From Streptomyces regalis (GTDB lineage Bacteria; Actinomycetota; Actinomycetes; Streptomycetales; Streptomycetaceae), in assembly GCF_001509475.1 (NCBI RefSeq), contig NZ_LLZG01000142.1, forward strand, positions 30,436 to 94,435: a stretch of DNA of 64,000 nt, in the 5' to 3' direction. Positions within the stretch are counted from its first letter, which is position 1. Each line of letters opens with the position of its first letter. The translations under genes and the position numbers were made by a program. The notes under the pieces were generated by a model. It saw only the letters and a program-made list of their open reading frames with translations. It did no database searches and was not told the origin of the DNA. Shown in pieces: positions 1 through 9,435 of this stretch.

Positions 1-228
1 GCCGCCCCCGGTGTTCTGCAGCTCCGAGACCAGTCCGCACTCGGCGCACAGGCCGAGACCGTACGACGCGTTCTCGACGTTGCAGCCGGTCACCGTGCGG
101 CCGTCGTCGACCAGGGCCGCGACGCCGACCGGGTAACCGGAGTACGGCGCGTAGGCGCGGGACATGGCGTCCCGGGCCGCCGCACGCAGCTTGTCCCAGT
201 CGACGTCGTGGGAGGCGGCCGAGGTCAC
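1..228 (-). CDS. cdd: Cytidine deaminase, N-terminal part (cut by window edge)
   Basis: Hydrolytic deamination of cytidine/deoxycytidine to uridine in pyrimidine salvage; cytosolic and zinc dependent. Only the first 76 codons are present; the family is usually about 130 residues. The visible part contains the substrate-binding stretch CNVENASYG and the CAE motif, in which Cys is a zinc ligand and Glu the catalytic acid. The start is GTG, overlapping the stop of the upstream permease as GTGA, so translation is probably coupled. Position at the end of a nucleoside-type ABC transporter operon supports the role: imported nucleosides are processed by the next gene. The C-terminal zinc ligands (PCGxC) lie outside the window and could not be checked. 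Confidence 0.93.
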   Translation of the reverse strand, partial: MTSAASHDVDWDKLRAAARDAMSRAYAPYSGYPVGVAALVDDGRTVTGCNVENASYGLGLCAECGLVSELQNTGGG

Positions 229-1502
229 TTGCCCTGGCCCTTCCGGTAGGGCAGGCCGTCCGCCTTCGGCATGCGCAGGCGTTGCGCGGACAGCGTGAGG
301 ACGATGAGCGTGATGACGTACGGCGTGGCGGAGACGACCTGGTTCGGGACCTCGTCGGTGCTCGCGTACCAGGCGAACACCAGGGCGCCGACGACCGCGG
401 TGATCATCGAGGGGGCGTACCTCTTCGTGATGACCAGCCAGATGGCGCCGATGATCAGCAAAAGCGCGCCGAGCAGCAGCAGAGCGTGGACGTTCGTGGA
501 GCCGCCGCGCAGGTTGAGGCTGTCGGTGTAGCCGAACAGGCCGGCCCCGAGGGCGAGGCCGCCCGGCATCCAGTTGCCGAAGATCATCGCGGCGAGACCG
601 ATGTAGCCGCGGCCGCTGACCTGGCCCTCCAGGTAGAAGGGGTTGGCGACGATGGAGAGGAAGACGCCGCCGAGGCCGGCCAGACCGCCGGAGATGACCA
701 CGGCGATGTACTTGTACTTGTAGACGTTGACGCCGAGGGACTCGGCCGCGACCGGGTTCTCACCGCAGGAGCGCAGGCGCAGACCGAAGGCCGTGCGCCA
801 CAGGATCCACCAGGTGCCGGGGATCAGCGCCACGGCGATCACGGTCAGCCAGGACACGTTGGTGACGAGGCCGCCGAGCAGACCCGCGACGTCCGAGATG
901 AAGAACCAGCCCTGGTTGTTGAGGTCCCGCAGCCCGTCGGACAGACCCGGCACGGTGAAATTGCCGAGGGAGCCGACCGCCGGGGACTGCTTGGCGGAGC
1001 CGCCCGCGTGGCCCTCGAAGGCGAGGGGCGCGAGGTAGCGGGTGGCGCCGAGGGCGAGGATGTTGATGGCCACACCGGAGACGATGTGGTTGACGTTGAA
1101 GGTGACGGTGACGAAGGCGTGCAGCAGGCCGCCGATCGCGCCGCCGAGGATGCCGACGAGGACACCGGTCCACGGGCCCCACTGGAAGCCTGCCCAGGCG
1201 CCGAACCAGGTGCCGAGGATCATCATGCCCTCTAGGCCGATGTTGACGACACCCGCCCGCTCGGCCCACAGACCGCCGAGACCGGCGAGGCCGATCGGCA
1301 CGGCGAGCTGGAGCGCGGTGGACATCTGGCTGACGTTGGTGATGCCGTCGGCGCCGGTGATGATGCGGACGATCGAGGTCAGCGCCAGGGCTCCGGCGAT
1401 GACCAGCAGCAGGACGGGCCACGACAGGCGGCGGCCCGTCGGAGCCGCGGGCTGCAGCGTGGGCTGGTTGACATCGACCGCTGAAGTCTGCGGGGTGGTC
1501 AT
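225..1502 (-). CDS. Nucleoside-type ABC transporter permease (YufQ/NupQ-like)
   Basis: A 425-residue inner-membrane permease of the BPD_transp_2 (RbsC/LivH) superfamily, second permease of a BmpA-type nucleoside importer. The N-terminal ~25 residues are polar, then come roughly nine or ten hydrophobic helices. The stretch ERAGVVNIGLEGMM near residue 80 is the family signature. The ATG start at 1502 overlaps the stop of the preceding permease (ATGA); a longer reading upstream only runs antiparallel through the neighbouring gene in another frame. The final codons overlap cdd. Gene order ATPase-permease-permease-cdd points to nucleosides rather than sugars as the substrate, but specificity is inferred from context. 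Confidence 0.9.
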   Translation of the reverse strand: MTTPQTSAVDVNQPTLQPAAPTGRRLSWPVLLLVIAGALALTSIVRIITGADGITNVSQMSTALQLAVPIGLAGLGGLWAERAGVVNIGLEGMMILGTWFGAWAGFQWGPWTGVLVGILGGAIGGLLHAFVTVTFNVNHIVSGVAINILALGATRYLAPLAFEGHAGGSAKQSPAVGSLGNFTVPGLSDGLRDLNNQGWFFISDVAGLLGGLVTNVSWLTVIAVALIPGTWWILWRTAFGLRLRSCGENPVAAESLGVNVYKYKYIAVVISGGLAGLGGVFLSIVANPFYLEGQVSGRGYIGLAAMIFGNWMPGGLALGAGLFGYTDSLNLRGGSTNVHALLLLGALLLIIGAIWLVITKRYAPSMITAVVGALVFAWYASTDEVPNQVVSATPYVITLIVLTLSAQRLRMPKADGLPYRKGQGK

Positions 1503-2622
1503 CGGCCTGCCACCTCCTTCGTGGTGTTGTTGTCGGCGCCGAGCACGTGACCGGCGGCCAGTTCCGCGCCGACCCGGCGCTGCTGGCGACGCAGGCCCCA
1601 CTCGCGTACGGCCTCGTAGGAGACGACGACCGAGAGCACGATCAGGCCCTGCATGATGACCGCGATCTCCTTGTCGTAGTCGTGGAAGTCCAGCTCGGGC
1701 GATGCCTTGTCGAGCCAGGCCCACAGCAGGGCGGCGAACGCGATGCCGACGGGGCTGTTGCGGCCGAGCAGGGCGATGCCGATGCCGAGGAAGCCGATGC
1801 CGGTGGGGAAGTTCAGGCTGTAGGTGTGGGTGTCGCCGAGCAGGATCGGCAGGCCGGCGAGGCCCGCGATGCCGCCGGAGATCAGCATGGCGGTGAGCAC
1901 CATGCGCTTGGGGTCGACGCCGCTGGCCGCCGCGGCCGACTCCGAGGCGCCGGAGGCGCGCAGGTCGAAGCCGAAGCGGGTGCGGTTGAGGACGACCCAG
2001 TAGCCGATGCCGAGCAGCACGGCGAGGAAGACCAGGCCGTAGATCTCGCCGGCGTCGCCCATGTCGATGCCGGGGACCCAGCCGGACTCGTGCATCTCAC
2101 CGGTGGTGTTGTTGTTGCCGACCTTGACGCCGAAGACGCTCGGCAGCCACAGGTAGGCGATGACCGACGTGGCGATCGCGTTCAGCATGATCGTCGCGAC
2201 GACCTCGCTGACGCCGCGGGTGACCTTGAGGACACCGGCGATGCCGGACCAGAAGGCGCCGGTGCAGACCGCGGTGAGGAGCAGCAGCGGGACCTGGAGG
2301 GCGGCCGGCAGGTTCGCGTGGGCGCCGACGATCGCGGCCATCATGGCGGCGAGCTGGTACTGGCCGTCGACACCGATGTTGAACAGGTTCATCCGGAAGC
2401 CGATGGCCACCGCGAGGGCCGCGATGTAGTACATCGAGGCCTGGTTGATGATCAGGACCTGGATGTCGGAGAACGAGGCCTGCTCGAACATCAGGGTGTA
2501 CGGCTCGACCGGGCTCTTGCCCGAGGCGAGCAGCACGATCGCGCTGAGCACGAAGGCCACGGCGAGCGCGATGACCGGTCCGGCCACCGCGAGGAGCACG
2601 CGCTCCTTGTCGAACTTCTTCA

Positions 2623-2623
<1 letters not shown>
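1499..2623 (-). CDS. Nucleoside-type ABC transporter permease (YufP/NupP-like)
   Basis: A 374-residue inner-membrane permease of the BPD_transp_2 family, first permease of the pair. It starts with a short cationic cytoplasmic segment (MKKFDKER) followed by a first membrane helix. The family-typical NLFNIGVDGQYQ motif occurs near residue 80 and the conserved GASESAAAASGVD segment near 230. The ATG at 2623 overlaps the ATPase stop by one base (TGATG), and its own stop overlaps the second permease. The three genes are therefore translationally coupled and should be made in fixed proportion. It forms the membrane channel with its neighbour; two distinct permeases are normal in the BmpA/Yuf subfamily. 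Confidence 0.9.
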
Positions 2624-4209
<1,586 letters not shown>

Positions 4210-4254
4210 CTGACCGTTGACCGCCGCGCCGGCCGGAGGGCTGCTGGACGCGTT

Positions 4255-4270
4255 GATGGCGCACTCTCCT
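4255..4270 (-). promoter_or_regulatory. Shine-Dalgarno AGGAG with in-frame ATC candidate start for the ABC ATPase
   Basis: Read on the minus strand, AGGAG (4270-4266) is followed after 8 bases by ATC (4257-4255), in frame with the ATPase GTG start 16 codons downstream. No ATG, GTG or TTG lies in frame at a usable distance from this AGGAG. GTG at 4264 is out of frame and only one base from the AGGA core. The site either marks a rare ATC initiation or a leader element. Confidence 0.45.
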
Positions 4271-4285
4271 GGGGACGGGGGTCGT

Positions 4286-4297
4286 CTACGCGCGTAG
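4286..4297. promoter_or_regulatory. Putative operator CTACGCGCGTAG (copy 1)
   Basis: A perfect 12-bp palindrome, CTACGCGCGTAG, about 30 bases upstream of the ATPase ribosome site. Near-identical copies sit upstream of both bmpA genes (5544-5555 and 6907-6918). Recurrence at every transcription-unit head of this transporter suggests a common regulator; its identity is not known to me. Confidence 0.55.
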
Positions 4298-4334
4298 CGC
4301 CCCTATGGCCTGAAAGGGGGCCGACGCACCGCGA

Positions 4335-4371
4335 CAACGGGGTACGGGGAGATCCTCCCCGTACCCCGTTG
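4335..4371. terminator. Hairpin between bmpA and the ABC ATPase
   Basis: A perfect 16-bp inverted repeat (4335-4350 with 4356-4371) and a 5-base loop, 48 bases beyond the bmpA stop. There is no U-tract, as is common in Streptomyces. It likely limits read-through from bmpA into the ATPase, or protects the bmpA transcript 3' end, which would give the binding protein in excess over the membrane components. Confidence 0.75.
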
Positions 4372-4418
4372 AGCGGACGTAACCCCGGGGTTACCGCTGC
4401 TCAGGGTGTAGCTGTCAG

Positions 4419-5471
4419 TCAGCTGGACTTGACCTTGATCTCGCCGCTCATGATCTTCTCCTTGGCCGTCTTGATAGCTTCCTGGACCTTGGTGTCGTCC
4501 GCGAACTTCGGGTTGGAGTTCGACAGGCCCACCTGGCCGGTCTTCAGATCGCCACGAACGATACCGGTCGCGGGCTTACCGTCCTCGACCGACTTCGCCA
4601 GGTTGTACACCGCCTTGGCGACGTCCTTCATCGCCGAGGTCAGGATGGAGTCCTTGTACTTGGCGAGAGCTTCCTGCTTGTACTGGTCGGAGTCGACGCC
4701 GATGGCCCACACCTTGTTGGCGGCGGCGGCCTCGATGACACCCTGGCCGGAGAGACCGGCGGCCGCGTAGACGACGTCGGCCTTCTTCTCGATCTGGCCC
4801 TCGGCGGCCGACTTGCCCTTGTCCGGGCTGGAGAAGCCGCCTTCCTGCGCGGTCTGCGTCAGGTACTGGGAGAGGACCTTGACCTTCGGGTTGGTGTCCT
4901 TGACGCCCTGCGCGAAGCCGGCCTGGAACTTGTGGATCAGCGGGATGTCCACGCCGCCCACGAAGCCGACCGTGTTCGTCTTGGTGGTCTTGGCGGCGGC
5001 GACGCCGGCCAGGTACGAGGCCTCCTCCTCGGAGAAGACCAGGTCGGCCACGTTCTTCGCCTCGACCGTGGAGTCGTCGACGATGCCGAAGGTGGTGTCG
5101 GGGAACTTCTCCGCGGCGGCCTTCACGGCGGTGGCGTACGCGTAGCCGACACCGACGACCGGGTTGTAGCCCTGCTTGGCCAGCGACACCAGTCGCTGCT
5201 CCTTGTCGGCGTCCGTCTCACCCTCGGTGGGCTCGAGGTCGGCGGTGTCGTACTGGAACTCCTTCTTCGCCTGCTCGAGGCCCGCGTACGCGGCGTCGTT
5301 GAAGGACTGGTCGCCCTTGCCGCCGACGTCGTACGCGATGGCGAGGCCCTTGGCACCCTTCGAGTCCGACGACGACGAGGCCGAGGTCGAGGTGCCGCCA
5401 CAGGCGGAGAGCGCGAGGGCCAGAGAGGCGGTCGCTGCGCCTGCGACCGTGATCCGGGAAATCCGGCGCAT
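4419..5471 (-). CDS. BmpA-family substrate-binding lipoprotein (copy 1)
   Basis: A 350-residue periplasmic-type binding lipoprotein of the BMP family (PnrA/YufN nucleoside receptors), exposed on the outer face of the membrane. It has a Sec signal peptide and a lipobox (LSAC) with Cys near residue 24, then a Ser-rich linker. Family-typical blocks follow: IAYDVGGKGDQSFNDAAY after the linker, GVGYAY near residue 110, and GFVGGVDIPLIHKF near 175. Start ATG at 5471 is preceded by AAGGAG at good spacing. It is the likely capture component for the adjacent ATPase and permeases. It is closely similar to the next gene upstream (5798-6853), so the pair reflects a tandem duplication. Confidence 0.93.
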   Translation of the reverse strand: MRRISRITVAGAATASLALALSACGGTSTSASSSSDSKGAKGLAIAYDVGGKGDQSFNDAAYAGLEQAKKEFQYDTADLEPTEGETDADKEQRLVSLAKQGYNPVVGVGYAYATAVKAAAEKFPDTTFGIVDDSTVEAKNVADLVFSEEEASYLAGVAAAKTTKTNTVGFVGGVDIPLIHKFQAGFAQGVKDTNPKVKVLSQYLTQTAQEGGFSSPDKGKSAAEGQIEKKADVVYAAAGLSGQGVIEAAAANKVWAIGVDSDQYKQEALAKYKDSILTSAMKDVAKAVYNLAKSVEDGKPATGIVRGDLKTGQVGLSNSNPKFADDTKVQEAIKTAKEKIMSGEIKVKSS

Positions 5472-5543
5472 GTGTGGGTGCTCCTTAGTACAAGCGCCGG
5501 ACGGTCAGCTTTCACAGCTACGGCGCTGGCTTTCGCCGCAGAT

Positions 5544-5555
5544 TAACGCGCGTAG
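5544..5555. promoter_or_regulatory. Putative operator TAACGCGCGTAG (copy 2)
   Basis: This site lies about 75 bases upstream of bmpA copy 1 and matches the core ACGCGCGTAG of the palindrome before the ATPase. The surrounding bases (ATTAACGCGCGTAGAC) are identical to those upstream of bmpA copy 2. Such matching flanks between two promoters, well beyond the coding duplication, fit a shared regulator or shared promoter. Confidence 0.5.
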
Positions 5556-5670
5556 ACCTGCCTGAAAACCCCTTCTGTCCACCTTGTTATCCGCCCGTGG
5601 CCAACACCACGTCAGGCCTTGACCAAGGGCTTGCCGACAGCAAACAGAGAGTGGCGGTGGGTGACGCGGC

Positions 5671-5734
5671 GGTCCGTGCACAACGAGGTCCGTACACAAC
5701 GAGGTCCGTACACAACGAGGTCCGTACACAACGA
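5671..5734. repeat. Four tandem 16-bp repeats upstream of bmpA copy 1
   Basis: Four head-to-tail copies of GGTCCGTACACAACGA; the first differs at one base (GTGC for GTAC). They fill the space between the terminator hairpin of bmpA copy 2 and the promoter region of bmpA copy 1, some 200 bases before its start codon. The last unit shares its final two bases with the hairpin stem. Possible roles are an iterated protein-binding site or simply replication slippage. Confidence 0.85.
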
Positions 5735-5768
5735 AGCGGGCGGGCACCCTGAGATGCCCGCCCGCTTC
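5733..5768. terminator. Transcription terminator hairpin after bmpA copy 2
   Basis: A perfect 14-bp GC-rich inverted repeat (5733-5746 with 5755-5768), 8-base loop, starting 30 bases beyond the stop codon of the 5798-6853 gene. It probably ends that transcript, making the two bmpA genes separate transcription units. Confidence 0.8.
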
Positions 5769-5797
5769 ACCGGTGTACGACGGTGACTACCGCGGTA

Positions 5798-6853
5798 CTA
5801 CTCGGTCTTGACCTTGATGGAGCCGTCGATGATGCCCGCCTTGGCCTTCGCCACGGCCTCGGAGAGACCCGCGATCTTCGCGAACTCCGGGTTGGACTCG
5901 GCCAGGCCGACGCCGTTGACCTTCAGGTCGAAGGTCTGGGTGCCGGTCAGCGGCTTGTCGTCCTGGACGGACTTGGCCAGCGCGTAGACCGCACCGCCGA
6001 CGTCCTTCAGGGCAGAGGTAAGGATGTACTGCTTGTAGTTGGCGAGCGCCGCCTGCTTGTACTGGTCGGAGTCGACGCCGATCGCCCAGACCTTGGCCTT
6101 CGCGGCGGCCTCGATGACGCCCTGACCGGAGAGACCGGCCGCCTGGTAGACGACGTCGGCCTTCTTCTCGATCTGGCCCTCGGCGGCGGCCTTGCCCTTG
6201 TCGGGGCTGGCGAATCCACCTTCCTCGGCGGTCTGCGTCAGGTACTGCGAGATGACCTTGACCTTGCCACCGCTGGTGTCCTGGACGCCCTGCTTGTAAC
6301 CGGCCTCGAACTTGTGGATCAGCGGGATGTCCACGCCACCCACGAAGCCGACCGTGTTGGTCTTGGTGGCCTTGGCGGCAGCGACGCCGGCCAGGTACGA
6401 GGCCTGCTCCTCGGCGAAGACGAGGGAGGCGACGTTCTCGGCCTCGACCACGGAGTCGACGATGCCGAAGGTGGTCTTCGGGTACTTCTTGGCCACAGCC
6501 TCCATCGGGGGGCCGTAGACGAAGCCGATACCGATCACCGGGTTGTAGCCCTGCCTGGCCAGCGAGGCCAGACGCTGCTCCTTGTCGGCATTGGTCTCGC
6601 CCTCGGTGGGCTCGATGTCGGCGGTCTTGTAGCCGAACTCCTTCTGGGCCTTCTCCAGACCGGCGTACGCGGCGTCGTTGAAGGACTGGTCGCCCTTGCC
6701 GCCGATGTCGTACGCGATGGCGAGACCCTTGGTGTCGCCACCGCTGTCGCTGTCGCCGCCGCTGTCGCTGCTGGTACCACCGCACGCCGTGGCAGCGAGC
6801 GCGATCGACGCGACCCCCACCGCGACACGGGTCAGTTTGGATGTCCGACGCAT
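5798..6853 (-). CDS. BmpA-family substrate-binding lipoprotein (copy 2)
   Basis: A 351-residue second BMP-family nucleoside-type receptor. Signal peptide with lipobox (TAC, Cys near residue 24), then a Ser/Asp/Gly linker and the same blocks as copy 1: GLAIAYDIGGKGDQSFN, then GFVGGVDIPLIHKF near residue 173. I chose ATG at 6853 because GGGGA stands just before it and the signal peptide begins there; a reading 23 codons longer has no such support. It has its own operator-like site and terminator. Two receptors feeding one permease set would widen substrate range or allow differential regulation; this is inference. Confidence 0.92.
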   Translation of the reverse strand: MRRTSKLTRVAVGVASIALAATACGGTSSDSGGDSDSGGDTKGLAIAYDIGGKGDQSFNDAAYAGLEKAQKEFGYKTADIEPTEGETNADKEQRLASLARQGYNPVIGIGFVYGPPMEAVAKKYPKTTFGIVDSVVEAENVASLVFAEEQASYLAGVAAAKATKTNTVGFVGGVDIPLIHKFEAGYKQGVQDTSGGKVKVISQYLTQTAEEGGFASPDKGKAAAEGQIEKKADVVYQAAGLSGQGVIEAAAKAKVWAIGVDSDQYKQAALANYKQYILTSALKDVGGAVYALAKSVQDDKPLTGTQTFDLKVNGVGLAESNPEFAKIAGLSEAVAKAKAGIIDGSIKVKTE

Positions 6854-6906
6854 CGTGAAGTCCCCATTCTCCAAGCCCCGCAGTGGGTGCTGAGTTCGGC
6901 GCACAT

Positions 6907-6918
6907 TAACGCGCGTAG
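6907..6918. promoter_or_regulatory. Putative operator TAACGCGCGTAG (copy 3)
   Basis: Third copy of the ACGCGCGTAG-core site, about 55 bases upstream of bmpA copy 2. It is identical over the 16 bases ATTAACGCGCGTAGAC to the site before bmpA copy 1. The rest of this 425-base gap (6854-7278) holds only an intergenic repeat near 7167-7250 and a weak 8-bp hairpin at 7108-7135. Confidence 0.5.
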
Positions 6919-7166
6919 ACACTCCTGGGAACGGGGTTTCGTCGTGCCGTTATCCATTCGTGCCGATGGCCGGTTACGTCCTTGTGAACCACCGGATCGA
7001 AAGCCACGCATGGGGCGACTTCACCCGTCGCGCACCGCACACTCCGTGCACCAGGGATGCCTTCACCGTGATGGCGCCCAGGACCACCCGCCATGCGCCC
7101 AGGCTCCCTCCGCTTCGTGGGGACCGCAAGCGGAGTGGAGGTTCGGGTTCAACGCCGTGTGCGGCA

Positions 7167-7250
7167 AGCCCCCAAGGGGCGCGGGACTGTACCGACATGC
7201 GGCTCCGCCGCGTGGGCGCGACCAGCCGCAATGAGCCCGCAGCCGCCGCA
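7167..7250. repeat. Streptomyces-type intergenic repeat (GGGGCGCGGGACTG... ACCAGCCGC)
   Basis: A non-coding block just downstream of the amidohydrolase stop. It has the pattern GGGGCGCGGG-ACTG, a short GC hairpin (GCGGCTCCGCCGC), then GCGACCAGCCGC and GCCCGCAGCCGCC. I recognise this layout as a common interspersed repeat in Streptomyces genomes, usually near gene 3' ends. Copy number cannot be tested within the window. Confidence 0.45.
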
Positions 7251-7278
7251 GCACCGCCCGCCCCCCACGGCGATCCGG

Positions 7279-8517
7279 CTAAACCGCGCCGTCGAGCAGC
7301 GCCGCCGCCGTGAAGAGTTCCACGCCCACCGTGATGGCCGACTCGTCGACGTCGAAGTCGCCCTGGTGCAGGTCACGGCCGATCCGGTCACCGGGCGTGC
7401 GTACGCCCAGGCGGGCCATCGCGCCGGGGACGTGCTCCAGGTACCAGGAGAAGTCCTCACCCCCGAGGCTCTGCTCGGTGCCCTCGACGGAGTCGGCGCC
7501 GAGCCGGGCGGTCATGGCGGCACGCAGCAGCTCGGTGGCGGCCGGGTCGTTGACGACGGGCGGGACGCCTCGGACGTAGTTGATCTCCGACTTGGCGCGG
7601 TGGAGATTGGCGACCTCGTCGATGGCGGCGACGACGAGGTCCGGCGCCTGCCGCCACGCGTCGAGGTCCAGGCAGCGCACGGTCCCGGAGAGCTCGGCGT
7701 GCTGCGGGATGACGTTGGGCGCGTGGCCGGACTCGATGCGGCCCCAGGTCACGGCGAGGCCGCTGCGGGCGTCGGTGCGGCGGGCGACGAGAGCGGGTAC
7801 GTCGGTGACGACCCGGGCGGCGGCGGTGACGAGGTCGGTCGTGAGGTGGGGGCGAGCAGTGTGCCCACCCGGCCCGTCGAGGGCGATTTCGAGCCGGTCG
7901 CAGGCGGACGTGATGGCACCCTGCCGCAGTCCGATCTTCCCGGCGTCCACCTTGGGGTCGCAGTGCACGGCGAGGATCCGGCCAACCCCTTCGAGCACCC
8001 CGCACTCGATGACGTCGGCGGCGCCTCCGGGGAGCACTTCCTCGGCGGGCTGGAAGATCAGCCGGACGGGGCGGGGCAGCTGCCCGCGCTTGTGCAGTTC
8101 GGCCAGCACCAGCCCCGCGCCGAGCACCACGGCGGTGTGCACGTCATGGCCGCAGGCGTGCGCCCGGTCGGGGACGGTCGAGCGGTAGGGGCACTCACTC
8201 TTCGTGTCCGGGATGGGCAGCGCGTCGATGTCGGCGCGCAGGGCGAGCATGGGCTGCTCGCCGTCCCACTCCCCGATGTCACAGATGAGCCCGGTTCCGA
8301 TGGCGAGCACGCGGGGCTGGAGGCCGGCCTTCTCCAGACGGGCCTTGATCGCGGCGGTCGTACGGAACTCCTGGTTGCCGAGCTCCGGGTGCATGTGCAA
8401 GTCCCGCCGGAACTCGACGAGTTCCGCACGGAGCGCCTCCGGCAGGGTGCCGGGAAGCGCGGCTTCCCCGGTGTGATCGACCTCGACCTCGGACTCTGGG
8501 GACATCAGTTGGTTCAC
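7279..8517 (-). CDS. M20 family amidohydrolase/peptidase
   Basis: A 412-residue cytosolic metallo-amidohydrolase of the M20D group (hippurate/IAA-amino-acid hydrolase type), cleaving an amide bond of an N-acyl or amino-acid conjugate. Metal-site motifs are HMHPELGNQE near residue 42, HACGHDVH near 121, QPAEEVLPGGA near 155 and GGEDFSWY near 364. The start is ambiguous between ATG at 8517 and ATG four codons in. The gene lies upstream of bmpA copy 2 in the same orientation but 425 bases away, so it is probably separately transcribed. The true substrate cannot be read from sequence. Confidence 0.88.
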   Translation of the reverse strand: MNQLMSPESEVEVDHTGEAALPGTLPEALRAELVEFRRDLHMHPELGNQEFRTTAAIKARLEKAGLQPRVLAIGTGLICDIGEWDGEQPMLALRADIDALPIPDTKSECPYRSTVPDRAHACGHDVHTAVVLGAGLVLAELHKRGQLPRPVRLIFQPAEEVLPGGAADVIECGVLEGVGRILAVHCDPKVDAGKIGLRQGAITSACDRLEIALDGPGGHTARPHLTTDLVTAAARVVTDVPALVARRTDARSGLAVTWGRIESGHAPNVIPQHAELSGTVRCLDLDAWRQAPDLVVAAIDEVANLHRAKSEINYVRGVPPVVNDPAATELLRAAMTARLGADSVEGTEQSLGGEDFSWYLEHVPGAMARLGVRTPGDRIGRDLHQGDFDVDESAITVGVELFTAAALLDGAV

Positions 8518-8756
8518 CCTCTAAAGGGTAGGACGCCCGGGTGGCCAACTCGCCCTCGATCAACAAAAGTTCAACCCGTTGGAGGGAGAAAATCTGGCCG
8601 CTCGACGCATGGGTGTGAGTGGAGATGGGTAGGTAATTCTTTTCTCTACGCATACCACGCTGTGAACAGAACTGTCGGTTGTGTTCACCTGTCGGGATCG
8701 CGTATCCCCGGTGAAGCTCCGGACGCCCGTCCCCCCACCGCACTAGGGTGCGGCCC

Positions 8757-9422
8757 GTGACCGCCGACTTCCTGCAGGCCACCCGAGCCTCGTACAACGC
8801 CATCGCCGCCGCCTACGCGGACCGCTTCTCCGACTGGCCGGCCGACAGCGCGCCCCTGGACCGCTCCCTGGTCACCGCCTTCGCCGAGCTGGCCCGCGAG
8901 CATGCCCCGGCCCCCGTCGCCGACCTCGGCAGCGGACCCGGCTCCGTCACCGCCCACCTGCACACCCTGGGCCTGCCGGTTTTCGGCGTCGACCTCTCGC
9001 CCCGCATGGTGGGCCTGGCCCGCCGCGCATACCCCGAACTCCGGTTCCACGTCGGCTCGATGACCTCGCTTGACCTGCCGGACGAGACGCTGGGCGGGAT
9101 CATCGCACTGTACTCGATCATCCACATCCCGGACGATCACCTGCTCACGACGTTCGCCGAGTTCCACCGGGTGCTCGTGCCCGGTGCCCCCGTGCTGCTG
9201 GCGTTCCAGTCCGGCGACTCCGAGGACCACCTGCACATGAGCGAGCGCTTCGGCCAGGAGATCGCGCTCGACTACTACTGGCGGACCCCGGACACCGTCA
9301 TCGCCCACCTCACCGGGGCGGGCCTGCGGCTGTACGCCCGGATCGTGCGGGAACCGCACGGCGAGGAGAAACGCCCACGCGCCTTCCTCCTCGCCGAGAA
9401 GCCCCCTGCCGGGCCGCGCTGA
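8757..9422 (+). CDS. Class I SAM-dependent methyltransferase
   Basis: A 221-residue soluble methyltransferase of the Methyltransf_11/25 type. The SAM-binding motif I reads VADLGSGPGSV near residue 45 and is followed by the acidic strand end GVDLSPRM near 67; the motif IALYSIIHIP near 113 occupies the usual post-IV position. GTG at 8757 is taken as the start because an AGGG stands upstream; GTG three codons earlier is also possible. It converges on the glycan gene at 9436 with only 13 bases between stops. It sits between the transporter unit and the glycan locus; substrate unknown. Confidence 0.85.
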   Translation: MTADFLQATRASYNAIAAAYADRFSDWPADSAPLDRSLVTAFAELAREHAPAPVADLGSGPGSVTAHLHTLGLPVFGVDLSPRMVGLARRAYPELRFHVGSMTSLDLPDETLGGIIALYSIIHIPDDHLLTTFAEFHRVLVPGAPVLLAFQSGDSEDHLHMSERFGQEIALDYYWRTPDTVIAHLTGAGLRLYARIVREPHGEEKRPRAFLLAEKPPAGPR

Positions 9423-9435
9423 CGACCGCGCTCAC

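Noticed and set aside
5671-5734. CRISPR array
   Set aside because: The 16-bp units are directly adjacent with no spacers, and no cas genes are present.
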